Source of the DNA: Candidatus Segatella albertsiae
Lineage (GTDB): Bacteria > Bacteroidota > Bacteroidia > Bacteroidales > Bacteroidaceae
Length of the DNA: 44,413 nt
NCBI GenBank assembly: GCA_002451555.1
Contig: DKCU01000101.1
Location: 1-44,413, forward strand
Reading direction: 5' to 3'
Shown here: positions 26,748 to 34,700 of the stretch, piece by piece
How the letters are laid out: each line of letters begins with the position of its first letter
Numbering within the stretch: position 1 is the first letter of the stretch
The notes under the pieces: generated by a model
Told to the model about the DNA's origin: nothing
Databases searched by the model: none
Seen by the model: only the letters and a program-made list of their open reading frames with translations
Program-made: the position numbers and the translations under genes

Positions 26748-26802
26748 AGAGTGATGAGTGAAGAGTGATGAGTGAAGAGTGAAGAGTGAAGAGTGAAGAG
26801 TG
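26733..26802. repeat. Tandem 14/7-bp array across the menF stop codon
   Basis: Three copies of AAGAGTGATGAGTG (26733-26746, 26747-26760, 26761-26774) are followed by four copies of AAGAGTG (26775-26802). The menF stop is in unit 1 at 26745-26747. Because any unit entered in this frame gives TGA at the same place, copy-number changes alter the menF-menD spacing and not the MenF protein. Confidence 0.9.
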
Positions 26803-26851
26803 AAGAAAATCGGCAACCGAAGGGAAGCCTACAAAAGAAAGAAAAAACGAT

Positions 26852-28639
26852 ATGTTTAGCAATATTGAAAACGTCAATATCTTGACCAGTGTGCTAAAAA
26901 GCCATGGCGTCAGAAGAGTCGTAGTTTGTCCTGGCAGCAGAAACGCTCCCATTGTTCATAATCTGAACGAGCTGGAGGATGTCACTTGCTATCCTGTGAC
27001 AGACGAACGAAGTGCTGGATTCATCGCCATAGGCTTAGCCTTGGGCAACCCCTATCCATGTCCTGAACCTGTGGCAGTTTGCGTCACTTCGGGTTCAGCA
27101 TTGGTCAATCTGTACCCTGCCGTCGTAGAGGCTTATTACCAAAAGCTTCCTGTCATCTTCATCTCCGCCGATCGCCCAGAGGCTTGGATTGGACAACAAG
27201 ACGGACAAACCATGCCACAAGCCAACATCTTTGGCAACCTGGTCAACAGAAGCGTAAACCTTCCTATCATTACACCTTATTATAATATAGAAGAGCAAAA
27301 TCGCCTTCACGACGAGCAAGCATGGCATTGCGAGCGATTGGTCCATGAAGCCATCATCGACTGTGTACATCGGAAAATAGGTCCTGTGCATATCAACATA
27401 CCTATTCAAGAACCACTCTACGAGTTCAACTGCAAGCAACTTCCCGCCACCCATTGGGTGGATTATGTTAAAACTTCACTCTACGGAGGGGAGTTCCACT
27501 ATGGCGACTTGCTCGATTTCCTCAATGCCAAGAAACCGATGATTGTCATCGGTCAAGATTACCCATCCTCCATGCTGTATGGCATCAAGAAGTTAGACTC
27601 TTGGGCTGTCATTCTGGCCGAGCCTACAGCCTTGGGAACTAGCAGTCCAGACCCTGCCAACCACAAAGTCTCATACGAATTGACCATGCCTTATTTCGAG
27701 CAAGTGCTTAGTGTCGTCGGAGACCATGAGGAATATATGCCAGATTTCATCCTTTATGTAGGAGGAAATATCGTAAGCAAGCGGCTGAAACTATTCCTAA
27801 GGAAAGCGGCAACGCACGCTAAGATTTGGCGCGCAAGTAAAGACGGAGACTTGATTGACACTTTCATGCACACAGACCGCATTTTCCAATGTGATCCCAA
27901 CCAACTGGGCGAAGCCATGACCGACTTCGACTGCACCCACAAAGAGGAAGTACACGACTTCATAGACCTTTGGGAAGAAGCCTTGTTGGCTGCCAAGCAC
28001 CAAACTTTCGATTACGCCCCTGCCTTCAGCAGTTTGGCTGCAGTAAAATACTTCGAGACTGAATTTCATGCCAACTCTTTAGGTGATACCCGAAATAGCC
28101 GAGTGTTCTATGGCAATAGCATGGCCATCAGGCTCGGTTGCCTCTTCGCTCGCCAGTTTGTTCATTGCAATCGAGGAGTCAACGGCATCGAGGGTACCTT
28201 GTCAACAGCGGCAGGCTTGTCTATCTATCTGTCAGAACAGTTGAAGTTAGGCAAAGAGGCACAACAAAAAGTGTTCTGTCTCTTAGGCGACCTGAGTTTC
28301 TTCTACGACCAGAACGCCCTATGGAACCAGAATCTCAATGGCAGCCTTCGCATCATCGTGCTCAACAATGGTGGCGGTGCCATCTTCGGAAAATTCAAAG
28401 GACTGAAGGAAAGCAAGGCAAGAGAAAAATTGGTGATGGCAAAGCACCAGACTTCCGCCGTCAACGTTTGCCAAGCCAACGATATCATCTATTTAGGAGC
28501 AGACAACATGAAGACCATGCAATATGGCATCGACCAGCTCATCCATACAGAGTCTGACCGTCCGATGCTCCTCGAAGTTTTCACTGACGTAGAGAGCGAC
28601 AACCAAGAAGTAAAAGACTTTTTCGCAAGTCTGCATTAA
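26852..28639 (+). CDS. menD: 2-succinyl-5-enolpyruvyl-6-hydroxy-3-cyclohexene-1-carboxylate synthase
   Basis: MenD is a thiamine-diphosphate enzyme that joins isochorismate and 2-oxoglutarate, the second menaquinone step. The 595-residue length is normal. The N-terminal domain has VVVCPGSRNAPIVHNL near 22-37 and the DERSAGFIAIGLALG stretch carrying the catalytic Glu. ISADRPEAWIGQQDGQTMPQ lies near 104-123. The C-terminal ThDP site shows VNGIEGTLSTAAGLS and LLGDLSFFYDQNALW near 484-498, with GDLSFFYDQNALW as the Mg-ThDP motif. It follows menF across the repeat array and precedes menB by 54 bp. Confidence 0.95.
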   Translation: MFSNIENVNILTSVLKSHGVRRVVVCPGSRNAPIVHNLNELEDVTCYPVTDERSAGFIAIGLALGNPYPCPEPVAVCVTSGSALVNLYPAVVEAYYQKLPVIFISADRPEAWIGQQDGQTMPQANIFGNLVNRSVNLPIITPYYNIEEQNRLHDEQAWHCERLVHEAIIDCVHRKIGPVHINIPIQEPLYEFNCKQLPATHWVDYVKTSLYGGEFHYGDLLDFLNAKKPMIVIGQDYPSSMLYGIKKLDSWAVILAEPTALGTSSPDPANHKVSYELTMPYFEQVLSVVGDHEEYMPDFILYVGGNIVSKRLKLFLRKAATHAKIWRASKDGDLIDTFMHTDRIFQCDPNQLGEAMTDFDCTHKEEVHDFIDLWEEALLAAKHQTFDYAPAFSSLAAVKYFETEFHANSLGDTRNSRVFYGNSMAIRLGCLFARQFVHCNRGVNGIEGTLSTAAGLSIYLSEQLKLGKEAQQKVFCLLGDLSFFYDQNALWNQNLNGSLRIIVLNNGGGAIFGKFKGLKESKAREKLVMAKHQTSAVNVCQANDIIYLGADNMKTMQYGIDQLIHTESDRPMLLEVFTDVESDNQEVKDFFASLH

Positions 28640-28693
28640 GGTCTCCATACATGTTCATCAAAAGTAAAATACACATTCATAGAAAAAAATAAA

Positions 28694-29515
28694 ATGAGAA
28701 ATTGGAAGAAAATAGAAGGATTCGATTTCAAGGAAATCATCTTCGAAGAATACAACCACATCGCCAAGATTACCATCAACCGCGAGCGTTATCGCAACGC
28801 CTTCACCCCACTCACCACATGGGAAATGTCACAGGCATTCAGCTATTGCCGTGAATGTCAGGACATCCGAGTCGTGATATTGACTGGTGCTGGCGACAAG
28901 GCGTTCTGCTCAGGAGGCGACATGCACGTCAAGGGGCGAGGTGGTTATGTCGGTACAGACGGGGTTCCTCGTCTCAACGTGCTCGATGTACAAATGCAAA
29001 TCCGCCGCTTGCCAAAACCTGTCATCGCCATGGTGAATGGCTATGCCATCGGTGGAGGCCATGTACTCCATGTCATGTGTGACCTGACCATTGCCTCCGA
29101 AAATGCAATCTTTGGTCAGACTGGTCCAAAGGTTGGAAGTTTCGACGCAGGATTCGGCGCATCCTACTTAGCACGAATGGTAGGTCAGAAGAAAGCACGA
29201 GAAATCTGGTTCCTTTGCAAGCAATACACGGCAAAGGAAGCCGAGGAAATGGGCATGGTCAACAAGGTCGTTCCTTTCGACAAGCTCGAAGATACGTGCG
29301 TGGAATGGGCTGAAATCATGATGGAGCGTTCACCACTCGCCTTGCGTATGATCAAGGCAGGATTGAATGCAGAGCTCGATGGCCAGGCCGGCATCCAAGA
29401 GTTGGCTGGCGATGCCACCATGCTCTACTACACCATGGACGAAGCGCAAGAAGGCGGCAAGGCGTTTCTTGAAAAGCGAAAGCCAAACTTCGATGACTAC
29501 CCTAAGTTCCCTTAA
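28694..29515 (+). CDS. menB: 1,4-dihydroxy-2-naphthoyl-CoA synthase
   Basis: MenB is a crotonase-fold enzyme that closes the naphthoquinone ring from succinylbenzoyl-CoA. The 273-residue protein has the oxyanion-hole GGDMHVKGRGGYVG (about 74-87), the conserved NGYAIGGGHVLHVMCDLTIA (about 115-134), the GQTGPKVGSFDAGFG loop and the C-terminal KRKPNF(D)DYPKFP typical of MenB. Enzymes that supply its substrate, MenC and MenE, are not next to it: the following gene is unrelated. A perfect 13-bp hairpin follows 25 bp downstream and probably ends the operon. Confidence 0.95.
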   Translation: MRNWKKIEGFDFKEIIFEEYNHIAKITINRERYRNAFTPLTTWEMSQAFSYCRECQDIRVVILTGAGDKAFCSGGDMHVKGRGGYVGTDGVPRLNVLDVQMQIRRLPKPVIAMVNGYAIGGGHVLHVMCDLTIASENAIFGQTGPKVGSFDAGFGASYLARMVGQKKAREIWFLCKQYTAKEAEEMGMVNKVVPFDKLEDTCVEWAEIMMERSPLALRMIKAGLNAELDGQAGIQELAGDATMLYYTMDEAQEGGKAFLEKRKPNFDDYPKFP

Positions 29516-29540
29516 ATTCATAAAAAAAACAAATATTATT

Positions 29541-29569
29541 TAATATGGGACAATTTTTGTCCCATATTA
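29541..29569. terminator. Perfect 13-bp hairpin after menB
   Basis: TAATATGGGACAA (29541-29553), TTT loop, TTGTCCCATATTA (29557-29569). On the plus strand no T run follows; on the minus strand A/T-rich sequence does. I read it as the end of the men transcript, with an operator for the next gene as an alternative. Confidence 0.5.
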
Positions 29570-29602
29570 CCACAGAAAACTCAGAATACGAAAATATTTT
29601 CC

Positions 29603-29610
29603 TAACTTTG
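29603..29610 (+). promoter_or_regulatory. -7 element for the PCMD gene
   Basis: TAACTTTG followed by CA, 34 bp before the ATG at 29645. No clear -33 match. Confidence 0.5.
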
Positions 29611-29644
29611 CACACGAAATAGATTAGCAATAAAAGTTACAGTA

Positions 29645-30607
29645 ATGAAGTTAAAAGGATTAGCATTAGCTATGGCACTCGGCTCAACCATAACGATGGG
29701 AGCACAGGGTGCGGGAAAATTCGTTCCATTCAAGTATGGAAACATGGACAGTTGGATAACAAGAAGCATCAAAGAATCTGGTATCATTGGTGGAAATCAA
29801 AAGACTCTCTACGAGGTGGGACCTTCCATGTCTCTCTCCGGCAATACACCATACACCAACAAGGGAGGCTCACCTTGGGGAACATCCAACGTGTTGGCTC
29901 ATGTTTCAGGCATCTACAAGACCAATTGTTCCGTCTATCGAGACACCCACGCAGGGCATGGTCACTGCGCCAAGCTCGTTACCCACATAGAAAAAGTAAA
30001 GGTACTCGGCCTCATCAACATCAAGGTTCTTGCGGCAGGTTCCCTCTTCCTGGGTGATGTACGCGAACCTATCACGGGCACCAAGGATGGTCCTAAGGCC
30101 ATCAACTGGGGTATTCCTTTCACCGCACGTCCTAAGGCATTGAGATATGACTACAAAACCCAGCTCAGCACAAGTCCTACCCGCATCAAACAGACTGGGT
30201 TCAGCAGTGCATCTACAGTACAGGGGCATGACTACGCTGTCACGATACTCTATCTCCAAAAACGTTCGGAAGATGCCAAAGGCAACATCACAGCCAAGCG
30301 TGTTGGCACGGTCGTTGTAAAATATGGCAAGAGCACCAATGGCTGGGTTGAAGGTGCTACTTACGAAATCCACTATGGCGACATTCGCCACATGGCAGGC
30401 TACGATGCCTTGCTCATGGGATTGCGCTCTACAGACTATGCTCGCAACAAAAAGGGCAAGAGCGTACCTGTCAAGGAAATCGGATGGGCTTCAGCCAACG
30501 AGACTCCTACCCACCTCGTGCTCCAGTTCTCCTCTTCACATGGCGGAGCCTACATCGGAACTCCAGGCAACACATTCTGGATTGACAATGTAGGTCTTGT
30601 CTATTAA
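29645..30607 (+). CDS. PCMD-domain secreted protein
   Basis: The 320-residue protein starts with a signal peptide (MKLKGLALAMALGSTITMGAQG) and then resembles the PCMD family (putative carbohydrate metabolism domain) of Bacteroidota. Visible features are FKYGNMDSWITRSIKES near the mature start, LFLGDVREPI near 134-143, INWGIPFTARPKALRYDYK near 154-172 and the terminal HLVLQFSSSHGGAYIGTPGNTFWIDNVGLVY, a beta-rich end with the FxIDNVxLxY pattern common in carbohydrate-binding jelly rolls. No enzyme activity is known. It has its own promoter and is followed after 34 bp by an outer-membrane barrel gene. Confidence 0.85.
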   Translation: MKLKGLALAMALGSTITMGAQGAGKFVPFKYGNMDSWITRSIKESGIIGGNQKTLYEVGPSMSLSGNTPYTNKGGSPWGTSNVLAHVSGIYKTNCSVYRDTHAGHGHCAKLVTHIEKVKVLGLINIKVLAAGSLFLGDVREPITGTKDGPKAINWGIPFTARPKALRYDYKTQLSTSPTRIKQTGFSSASTVQGHDYAVTILYLQKRSEDAKGNITAKRVGTVVVKYGKSTNGWVEGATYEIHYGDIRHMAGYDALLMGLRSTDYARNKKGKSVPVKEIGWASANETPTHLVLQFSSSHGGAYIGTPGNTFWIDNVGLVY

Positions 30608-30641
30608 AGAATATTGTGTTACATGGCATCCTATTGAAATC

Positions 30642-31799
30642 ATGAGACATTGGATTATCAGCCTTATGGGATTATTTTCTGTTCTATCCATCTCTGCACA
30701 AGAGATGGATAGAAGTGACTCCGTCCCCCAAAATGTGGTCAAGAAACAATCCCTCGTCACCAAATTTCTCAATTATTTCAACGATGCCAACAAGAACAAG
30801 AAGCACAAGAAATTCGATTTCAGCATCATTGGAGGTCCACATTATAGCACAGACACCAAATTGGGCATCGGACTGGTGGCTGCAGGTCTTTACCGCACAA
30901 ATCCCAACGACACCCTGCTTCCCCCATCCAATGTTTCCTTGTTTGGCGATGTGAGCACGGTGGGCTTCTACATGCTGGGAATCAGAGGCACCCATATTTT
31001 TCCACAAGATAAGTATCGAGCCGACTATACCGTCTATTTCTATTCATTCCCAAGTGACTTCTGGGGCATTGGATACGAGATGGGAAACGACGACAACAAC
31101 AAAAGCGAAATGAAACGATGGCAAGCTCGCATCAAGGGAAGTTTTCTTTTTCACTTGGGCGACAATTTCTACATCGGTCCTATGATGAGTTACGATTACG
31201 TCATCGGCAAACATATAGAACGTCCAGAGTTGCTCAATGGCATGGACAGGCATACCTGGAACATCGGTGTTGGCTTCTCTGCCGTTTATGACTCCAGAGA
31301 TGTCCTTACTTATCCACACAAAGGCATCTATTTGAATCTCAGCCAATGCTTCAGACCTAAGTTTCTTGGCAATGACTATGCGTTCAGCACTACAGAATTT
31401 CAATTTGATGCCTACCAACAAGTTTGGAAAGGTGCCATACTCGCCGAAGACTTCCGCACCATGCTCAACTTTGGCAATCCCTCCTGGGGCATGATGGCAT
31501 TGCTTGGCAACAGTTACTCCATGCGAGGATATTACGAGGGACGTTATCGCGACAAGCACAAGATGGAAGCCCAGGTCGAATTACGCCAACACATTTGGAA
31601 GCGCAACAGTCTCACCGCATGGGTGGGAGCAGGCACTGTATTCAATAAATTCAGCAATATCAGAAGCAAAAAAGTCCTGCCCAATTACGGCATCGGCTAT
31701 CGTTGGGAATTCAAGAAGAATGTCAACGTACGACTTGACTATGGATTTGGGAAGTCTGGGCAATCGGGCTTTCTTTTCAGCATCAACGAGGCTTTTTAA
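30642..31799 (+). CDS. Omp85/BamA-like outer-membrane beta-barrel protein
   Basis: I start at the ATG at 30642 because it opens a signal peptide (MRHWIISLMGLFSVLSISAQ); the frame extends 15 codons upstream into the previous gene, which is less likely. The mature protein, about 365 residues, is a surface-antigen (D15/Omp85) barrel without POTRA repeats: GPHYSTDTKLGIGLVAAGLYR near residue 60, YDSRDVLTYPHKGIYLNLSQ near 220-240, a MRGYYEGRYRDKHKMEAQVELR segment near 295-316 containing the MRGY/R barrel motif, and VRLDYGFGKSGQSGFLFSINEAF with terminal Phe. A role in lipid or protein export is possible; no substrate can be named. Confidence 0.85.
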   Translation: MRHWIISLMGLFSVLSISAQEMDRSDSVPQNVVKKQSLVTKFLNYFNDANKNKKHKKFDFSIIGGPHYSTDTKLGIGLVAAGLYRTNPNDTLLPPSNVSLFGDVSTVGFYMLGIRGTHIFPQDKYRADYTVYFYSFPSDFWGIGYEMGNDDNNKSEMKRWQARIKGSFLFHLGDNFYIGPMMSYDYVIGKHIERPELLNGMDRHTWNIGVGFSAVYDSRDVLTYPHKGIYLNLSQCFRPKFLGNDYAFSTTEFQFDAYQQVWKGAILAEDFRTMLNFGNPSWGMMALLGNSYSMRGYYEGRYRDKHKMEAQVELRQHIWKRNSLTAWVGAGTVFNKFSNIRSKKVLPNYGIGYRWEFKKNVNVRLDYGFGKSGQSGFLFSINEAF

Positions 31800-31851
31800 G
31801 CATTTTACCCCTATACATTATTATATATATAAACTTTTACTACATAATTAA

Positions 31852-33561
31852 ATGAGCAAAGATTACATTCAAAAGCAATTTAACCACTACCTTTATTATT
31901 ATGCAGTTGCAGCACTCATGTTGCCCAACATAGCCCTCTGCATCACAGAGCACTTATCCCTATGGGCTAGTGCCGCAAACCTGTTCTTGCCATTAGGCAT
32001 CTATATGTGGCTGCTATCATTATGCAAAAAGACCGGCAAAATGATTTGGGGATGTTTTATCCTTATCTTCTTTGCCGCCTTCCAACTCGTATTACTATAT
32101 CTCTTTGGAAAAGGAGTGATAGCTGTCGATATGTTCCTCAACCTTGTCACCACCAACCCTGGTGAGGCAATGGAACTTCTCGACAATCTCGTACCAGCAG
32201 TGGCAGGAGTATTCATCGTCTATCTACCGTTACTCATCCTCGGCATAGTATCCATCCGTGGCAAACAAGATGGTCTCAACCCGACTTGGATTCACAAGTT
32301 TAGAAAATGGGGTACATCATTTGGCATCATAGGCATACTGTGTATGCTCAACGCTTACCTATACACAGGAAAATATCAGATACAAGACCAATTTTACCCT
32401 ATCAATGTCTTCTACAATCTCGGGCTTGCCATCGAACGGAACAATGCCTCCGAAAATTACCAAGAAGCCAGCAAAAACTTCCGATTTCATGCTAAGCCAA
32501 CTCATGAGAAAGACTCAACAGAAGTCTATATCATGGTAATCGGTGAGACCGCCAGAGCACACAACTTCAGCCTATATGGCTACCACAGAGACACCAACCC
32601 ATTGCTCAGCAAGACCAATGGATTATTGGCTTTCGACAAGGTAACAACTCAGTCAAACACCACACACAAGAGTGTGCCCATGCTCCTCTCAGCCGCATCC
32701 GCCTCAGACTTCGAACGACTCTTCCACGAGAAGGGAATACTCGCAGCTTACAAGGAGGCTGGATTTCATACGATATTCGTCAGCAACCAGCTCCCCAACC
32801 ACTCGTTCATCGACTTCTTGGGAGAGCAAGCAGATGAATGGGCATTCATCAAGACAGGAGACTGCAACAAAGCTTTTGAGCATTCCTATGGGAATACCAC
32901 CCAGTGGGTGAAACCCGACGAAAAAGGCAACATCTACGATGCAGAGTTACTCCCGATGCTTGACAAAATCTTGAGCAAAAGGCATCAGAAACTCTTTATC
33001 GTACTCCATACATACGGTTCACATTTCAACTATATGGAACGTTACCCTCGCTCAATGGCTTTCTTCAAACCTGACACCAAGAGCGACGCCAAGCCAGAAA
33101 ATCGCAAAGATTTGCTGAACGCTTATGACAACACCATCCGCTATACCGACTATGTATTGCATGGAATCATTGAGCGACTGCAGCATCAAAGAGGCATGAG
33201 CGCCATGCTCTATACGAGCGACCATGGAGAAAACATCTTCGACGACAATCGCAAGCTCTTCCTCCATGCCTCCCCTCGGGCTTCCCACTACGAGCTGGAA
33301 GTACCTTTCTTGGTCTGGACTTCAAAGAGCTATGACAAGAACCAACCGCAGATAAAAACTGCTCTTGAAAAGAATCTCCATAAAGAAGTGCAAAGCAGTC
33401 GTTCTGCCTTCCATACCATGCTCTACCTTGGAGGAATTGCTACTCGCTATCGCACGGATGAATATTCTGTAGCCAGTCCTAATTATCATGCAGGGGCACT
33501 CCTTTACCTCAACGACCATGACGAGGAGATACCACAAGCCGACTGTGGATTTGACAAATAA
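31852..33561 (+). CDS. Lipid A phosphoethanolamine transferase (sulfatase superfamily)
   Basis: The 569-residue inner-membrane enzyme would transfer phosphoethanolamine from phosphatidylethanolamine to lipid A or another periplasmic glycan. Five membrane helices occupy about residues 15-175. The periplasmic domain begins with VIGETARAHNFSLYGYHRDT, in which Glu232 is the expected metal ligand. The TTHKSVPMLLSAAS stretch holds the likely nucleophile Thr271 in the TxxSVP pattern of EptA proteins. The zinc-site motif TSDHGEN appears near 455. Its 3' end forms a perfect 11-bp hairpin overlapping the stop codon. The preceding barrel gene is 52 bp away. Confidence 0.9.
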   Translation: MSKDYIQKQFNHYLYYYAVAALMLPNIALCITEHLSLWASAANLFLPLGIYMWLLSLCKKTGKMIWGCFILIFFAAFQLVLLYLFGKGVIAVDMFLNLVTTNPGEAMELLDNLVPAVAGVFIVYLPLLILGIVSIRGKQDGLNPTWIHKFRKWGTSFGIIGILCMLNAYLYTGKYQIQDQFYPINVFYNLGLAIERNNASENYQEASKNFRFHAKPTHEKDSTEVYIMVIGETARAHNFSLYGYHRDTNPLLSKTNGLLAFDKVTTQSNTTHKSVPMLLSAASASDFERLFHEKGILAAYKEAGFHTIFVSNQLPNHSFIDFLGEQADEWAFIKTGDCNKAFEHSYGNTTQWVKPDEKGNIYDAELLPMLDKILSKRHQKLFIVLHTYGSHFNYMERYPRSMAFFKPDTKSDAKPENRKDLLNAYDNTIRYTDYVLHGIIERLQHQRGMSAMLYTSDHGENIFDDNRKLFLHASPRASHYELEVPFLVWTSKSYDKNQPQIKTALEKNLHKEVQSSRSAFHTMLYLGGIATRYRTDEYSVASPNYHAGALLYLNDHDEEIPQADCGFDK

Positions 33562-33570
33562 ATCCACAGT
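33542..33570 (+). terminator. Hairpin overlapping the stop codon of the phosphoethanolamine transferase gene
   Basis: ACTGTGGATTT (33542-33552) and AAATCCACAGT (33560-33570) pair perfectly around a 7-nt loop; the TAA at 33559-33561 lies at the loop/stem border. There is no strong T tract. Confidence 0.5.
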
Positions 33571-33604
33571 ATTCATCGGTAATATTTCGAGATAAAACAA
33601 AATT

Positions 33605-33620
33605 CCACATAATTATGTGG
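33605..33620. promoter_or_regulatory. 16-bp perfect palindrome at the -33 region of the epimerase promoter
   Basis: CCACATAATTATGTGG reaches the expected -33 position of the -7 element at 33640-33647. It is a good candidate for a repressor site. Confidence 0.4.
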
Positions 33621-33639
33621 CTTTTACGAAAAAAAGTCG

Positions 33640-33647
33640 TACCTTTG
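33640..33647 (+). promoter_or_regulatory. -7 element of the aldose 1-epimerase gene
   Basis: TACCTTTG followed by CC. A perfect 11-bp inverted repeat, GCCCTTGAAAG (33647-33657) with CTTTCAAGGGC (33671-33681), starts on the last base of this element, so the transcript starts in or at the hairpin. Confidence 0.6.
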
Positions 33648-33749
33648 CCCTTGAAAGCATCTTTATGATACTTTCAAGGGCTATTTCATTCCTTCAAGAA
33701 CAGAAATCAAGAAGTTACAAAAACTATAATAACAAAAGACAAACAAACT

Positions 33750-34622
33750 ATGGAACAGATTAAGAACGACCAGCTCACACTTGAGATTTCATCTCTCGGA
33801 GCAGAACTACAGAGCATCAAGGATGCCAATGGTAATGAATATCTTTGGGATGGTGACGAGAGATATTGGAATCGTCACTCACCGATTCTATTCCCTATCG
33901 TATGCGGTTTGTGGAAAGACACCTATCGCATTGACGGAAAAGAATACACACTTCCACGCCATGGTTTTGCTCGTGACACGGAGTTCAAGCTCGTAGGTAA
34001 GACGGCAGACCGCTTGACTTTCGCCCTCATCGACAATGAGGAAACACAGAAAAACTACCCTTACCATTTCAACCTCGCCATTTCCTACCGATTGGAAGGC
34101 AATGAAATCCATGTCATCTGGCACGTGGAAAACACAGACGACAAGGAGATTTTCTTCCAAATAGGCGGTCACCCTGCCTTCATGGTTCCTGGTTGCAAGA
34201 AAGGCGAGGAAATGAAAGCCACCTTGAAACTCGACAACGAAGCTCCGGTTCGTCTCTTCGGCAATGTAGGTGGCTGCATAGACCGCCAAGCCAAAGAGAC
34301 CGTAAAGACCGACAATGGCATCTGGGAGGTAAGTGAAGAAACTTTTGCCGATGACGCAGTCATCTTCGACAAGAGCCAAGTGAAACAAGTGAGCATCCTC
34401 AACGAGAAGGGCGAGCCTCACGTAACGCTCGAATTCAAAACTCCTGCAGTAGGTATTTGGAACCCAACAGGCAAACATGCGCCTTTCATCTGCATCGAAC
34501 CATGGTATGGTATCCATGACTGGGCAGAGTACGACGGTGAGTTCAAGGACAAATATTTGATGAACCGTCTCCAACCAGGTGCAAGCTTTATGAGTGAGTA
34601 CATCATCAGAATCGAGAGGTAA
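33750..34622 (+). CDS. Aldose 1-epimerase family protein
   Basis: The 290-residue cytosolic protein belongs to the galactose-mutarotase fold of the shorter YihR/LacX-like branch, interconverting alpha and beta anomers of aldoses. Visible family segments are ELQSIKDANGNEYLWDGDERYWNRHSPILFPIVCGL (residues about 20-55), the PRHGFARDTEF stretch with the active-site His, IGGHPAFMVPG with the second His (about 140-150), and FICIEPWYGIHDW with the Glu near the C-terminus. It has its own promoter with a hairpin leader of about 100 nt, and a strong terminator follows at 34644-34677. The preferred sugar is unknown. Confidence 0.9.
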   Translation: MEQIKNDQLTLEISSLGAELQSIKDANGNEYLWDGDERYWNRHSPILFPIVCGLWKDTYRIDGKEYTLPRHGFARDTEFKLVGKTADRLTFALIDNEETQKNYPYHFNLAISYRLEGNEIHVIWHVENTDDKEIFFQIGGHPAFMVPGCKKGEEMKATLKLDNEAPVRLFGNVGGCIDRQAKETVKTDNGIWEVSEETFADDAVIFDKSQVKQVSILNEKGEPHVTLEFKTPAVGIWNPTGKHAPFICIEPWYGIHDWAEYDGEFKDKYLMNRLQPGASFMSEYIIRIER

Positions 34623-34643
34623 GATAATCGAATTTTATATCGA

Positions 34644-34677
34644 CTCCTCGCACTATCTTGGGCGAGGAGCCTTTTTT
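34644..34677 (+). terminator. Strong intrinsic terminator between the epimerase and OPT genes
   Basis: CTCCTCGC (34644-34651), 10-nt loop, GCGAGGAG (34662-34669), CC, then six T. Only 23 bp separate it from the next ATG. Confidence 0.85.
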
Positions 34678-34700
34678 ATAGATAACAAAACAATCACAAA

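Noticed and set aside
26733..26802. Phase-variable frameshift of menF
   Set aside because: The first repeat unit always supplies the in-frame TGA, so unit gain or loss would not change the protein.
33888..34574. 228-codon frame antisense to the aldose epimerase
   Set aside because: The sense gene is well supported and the antisense frame has no family features.
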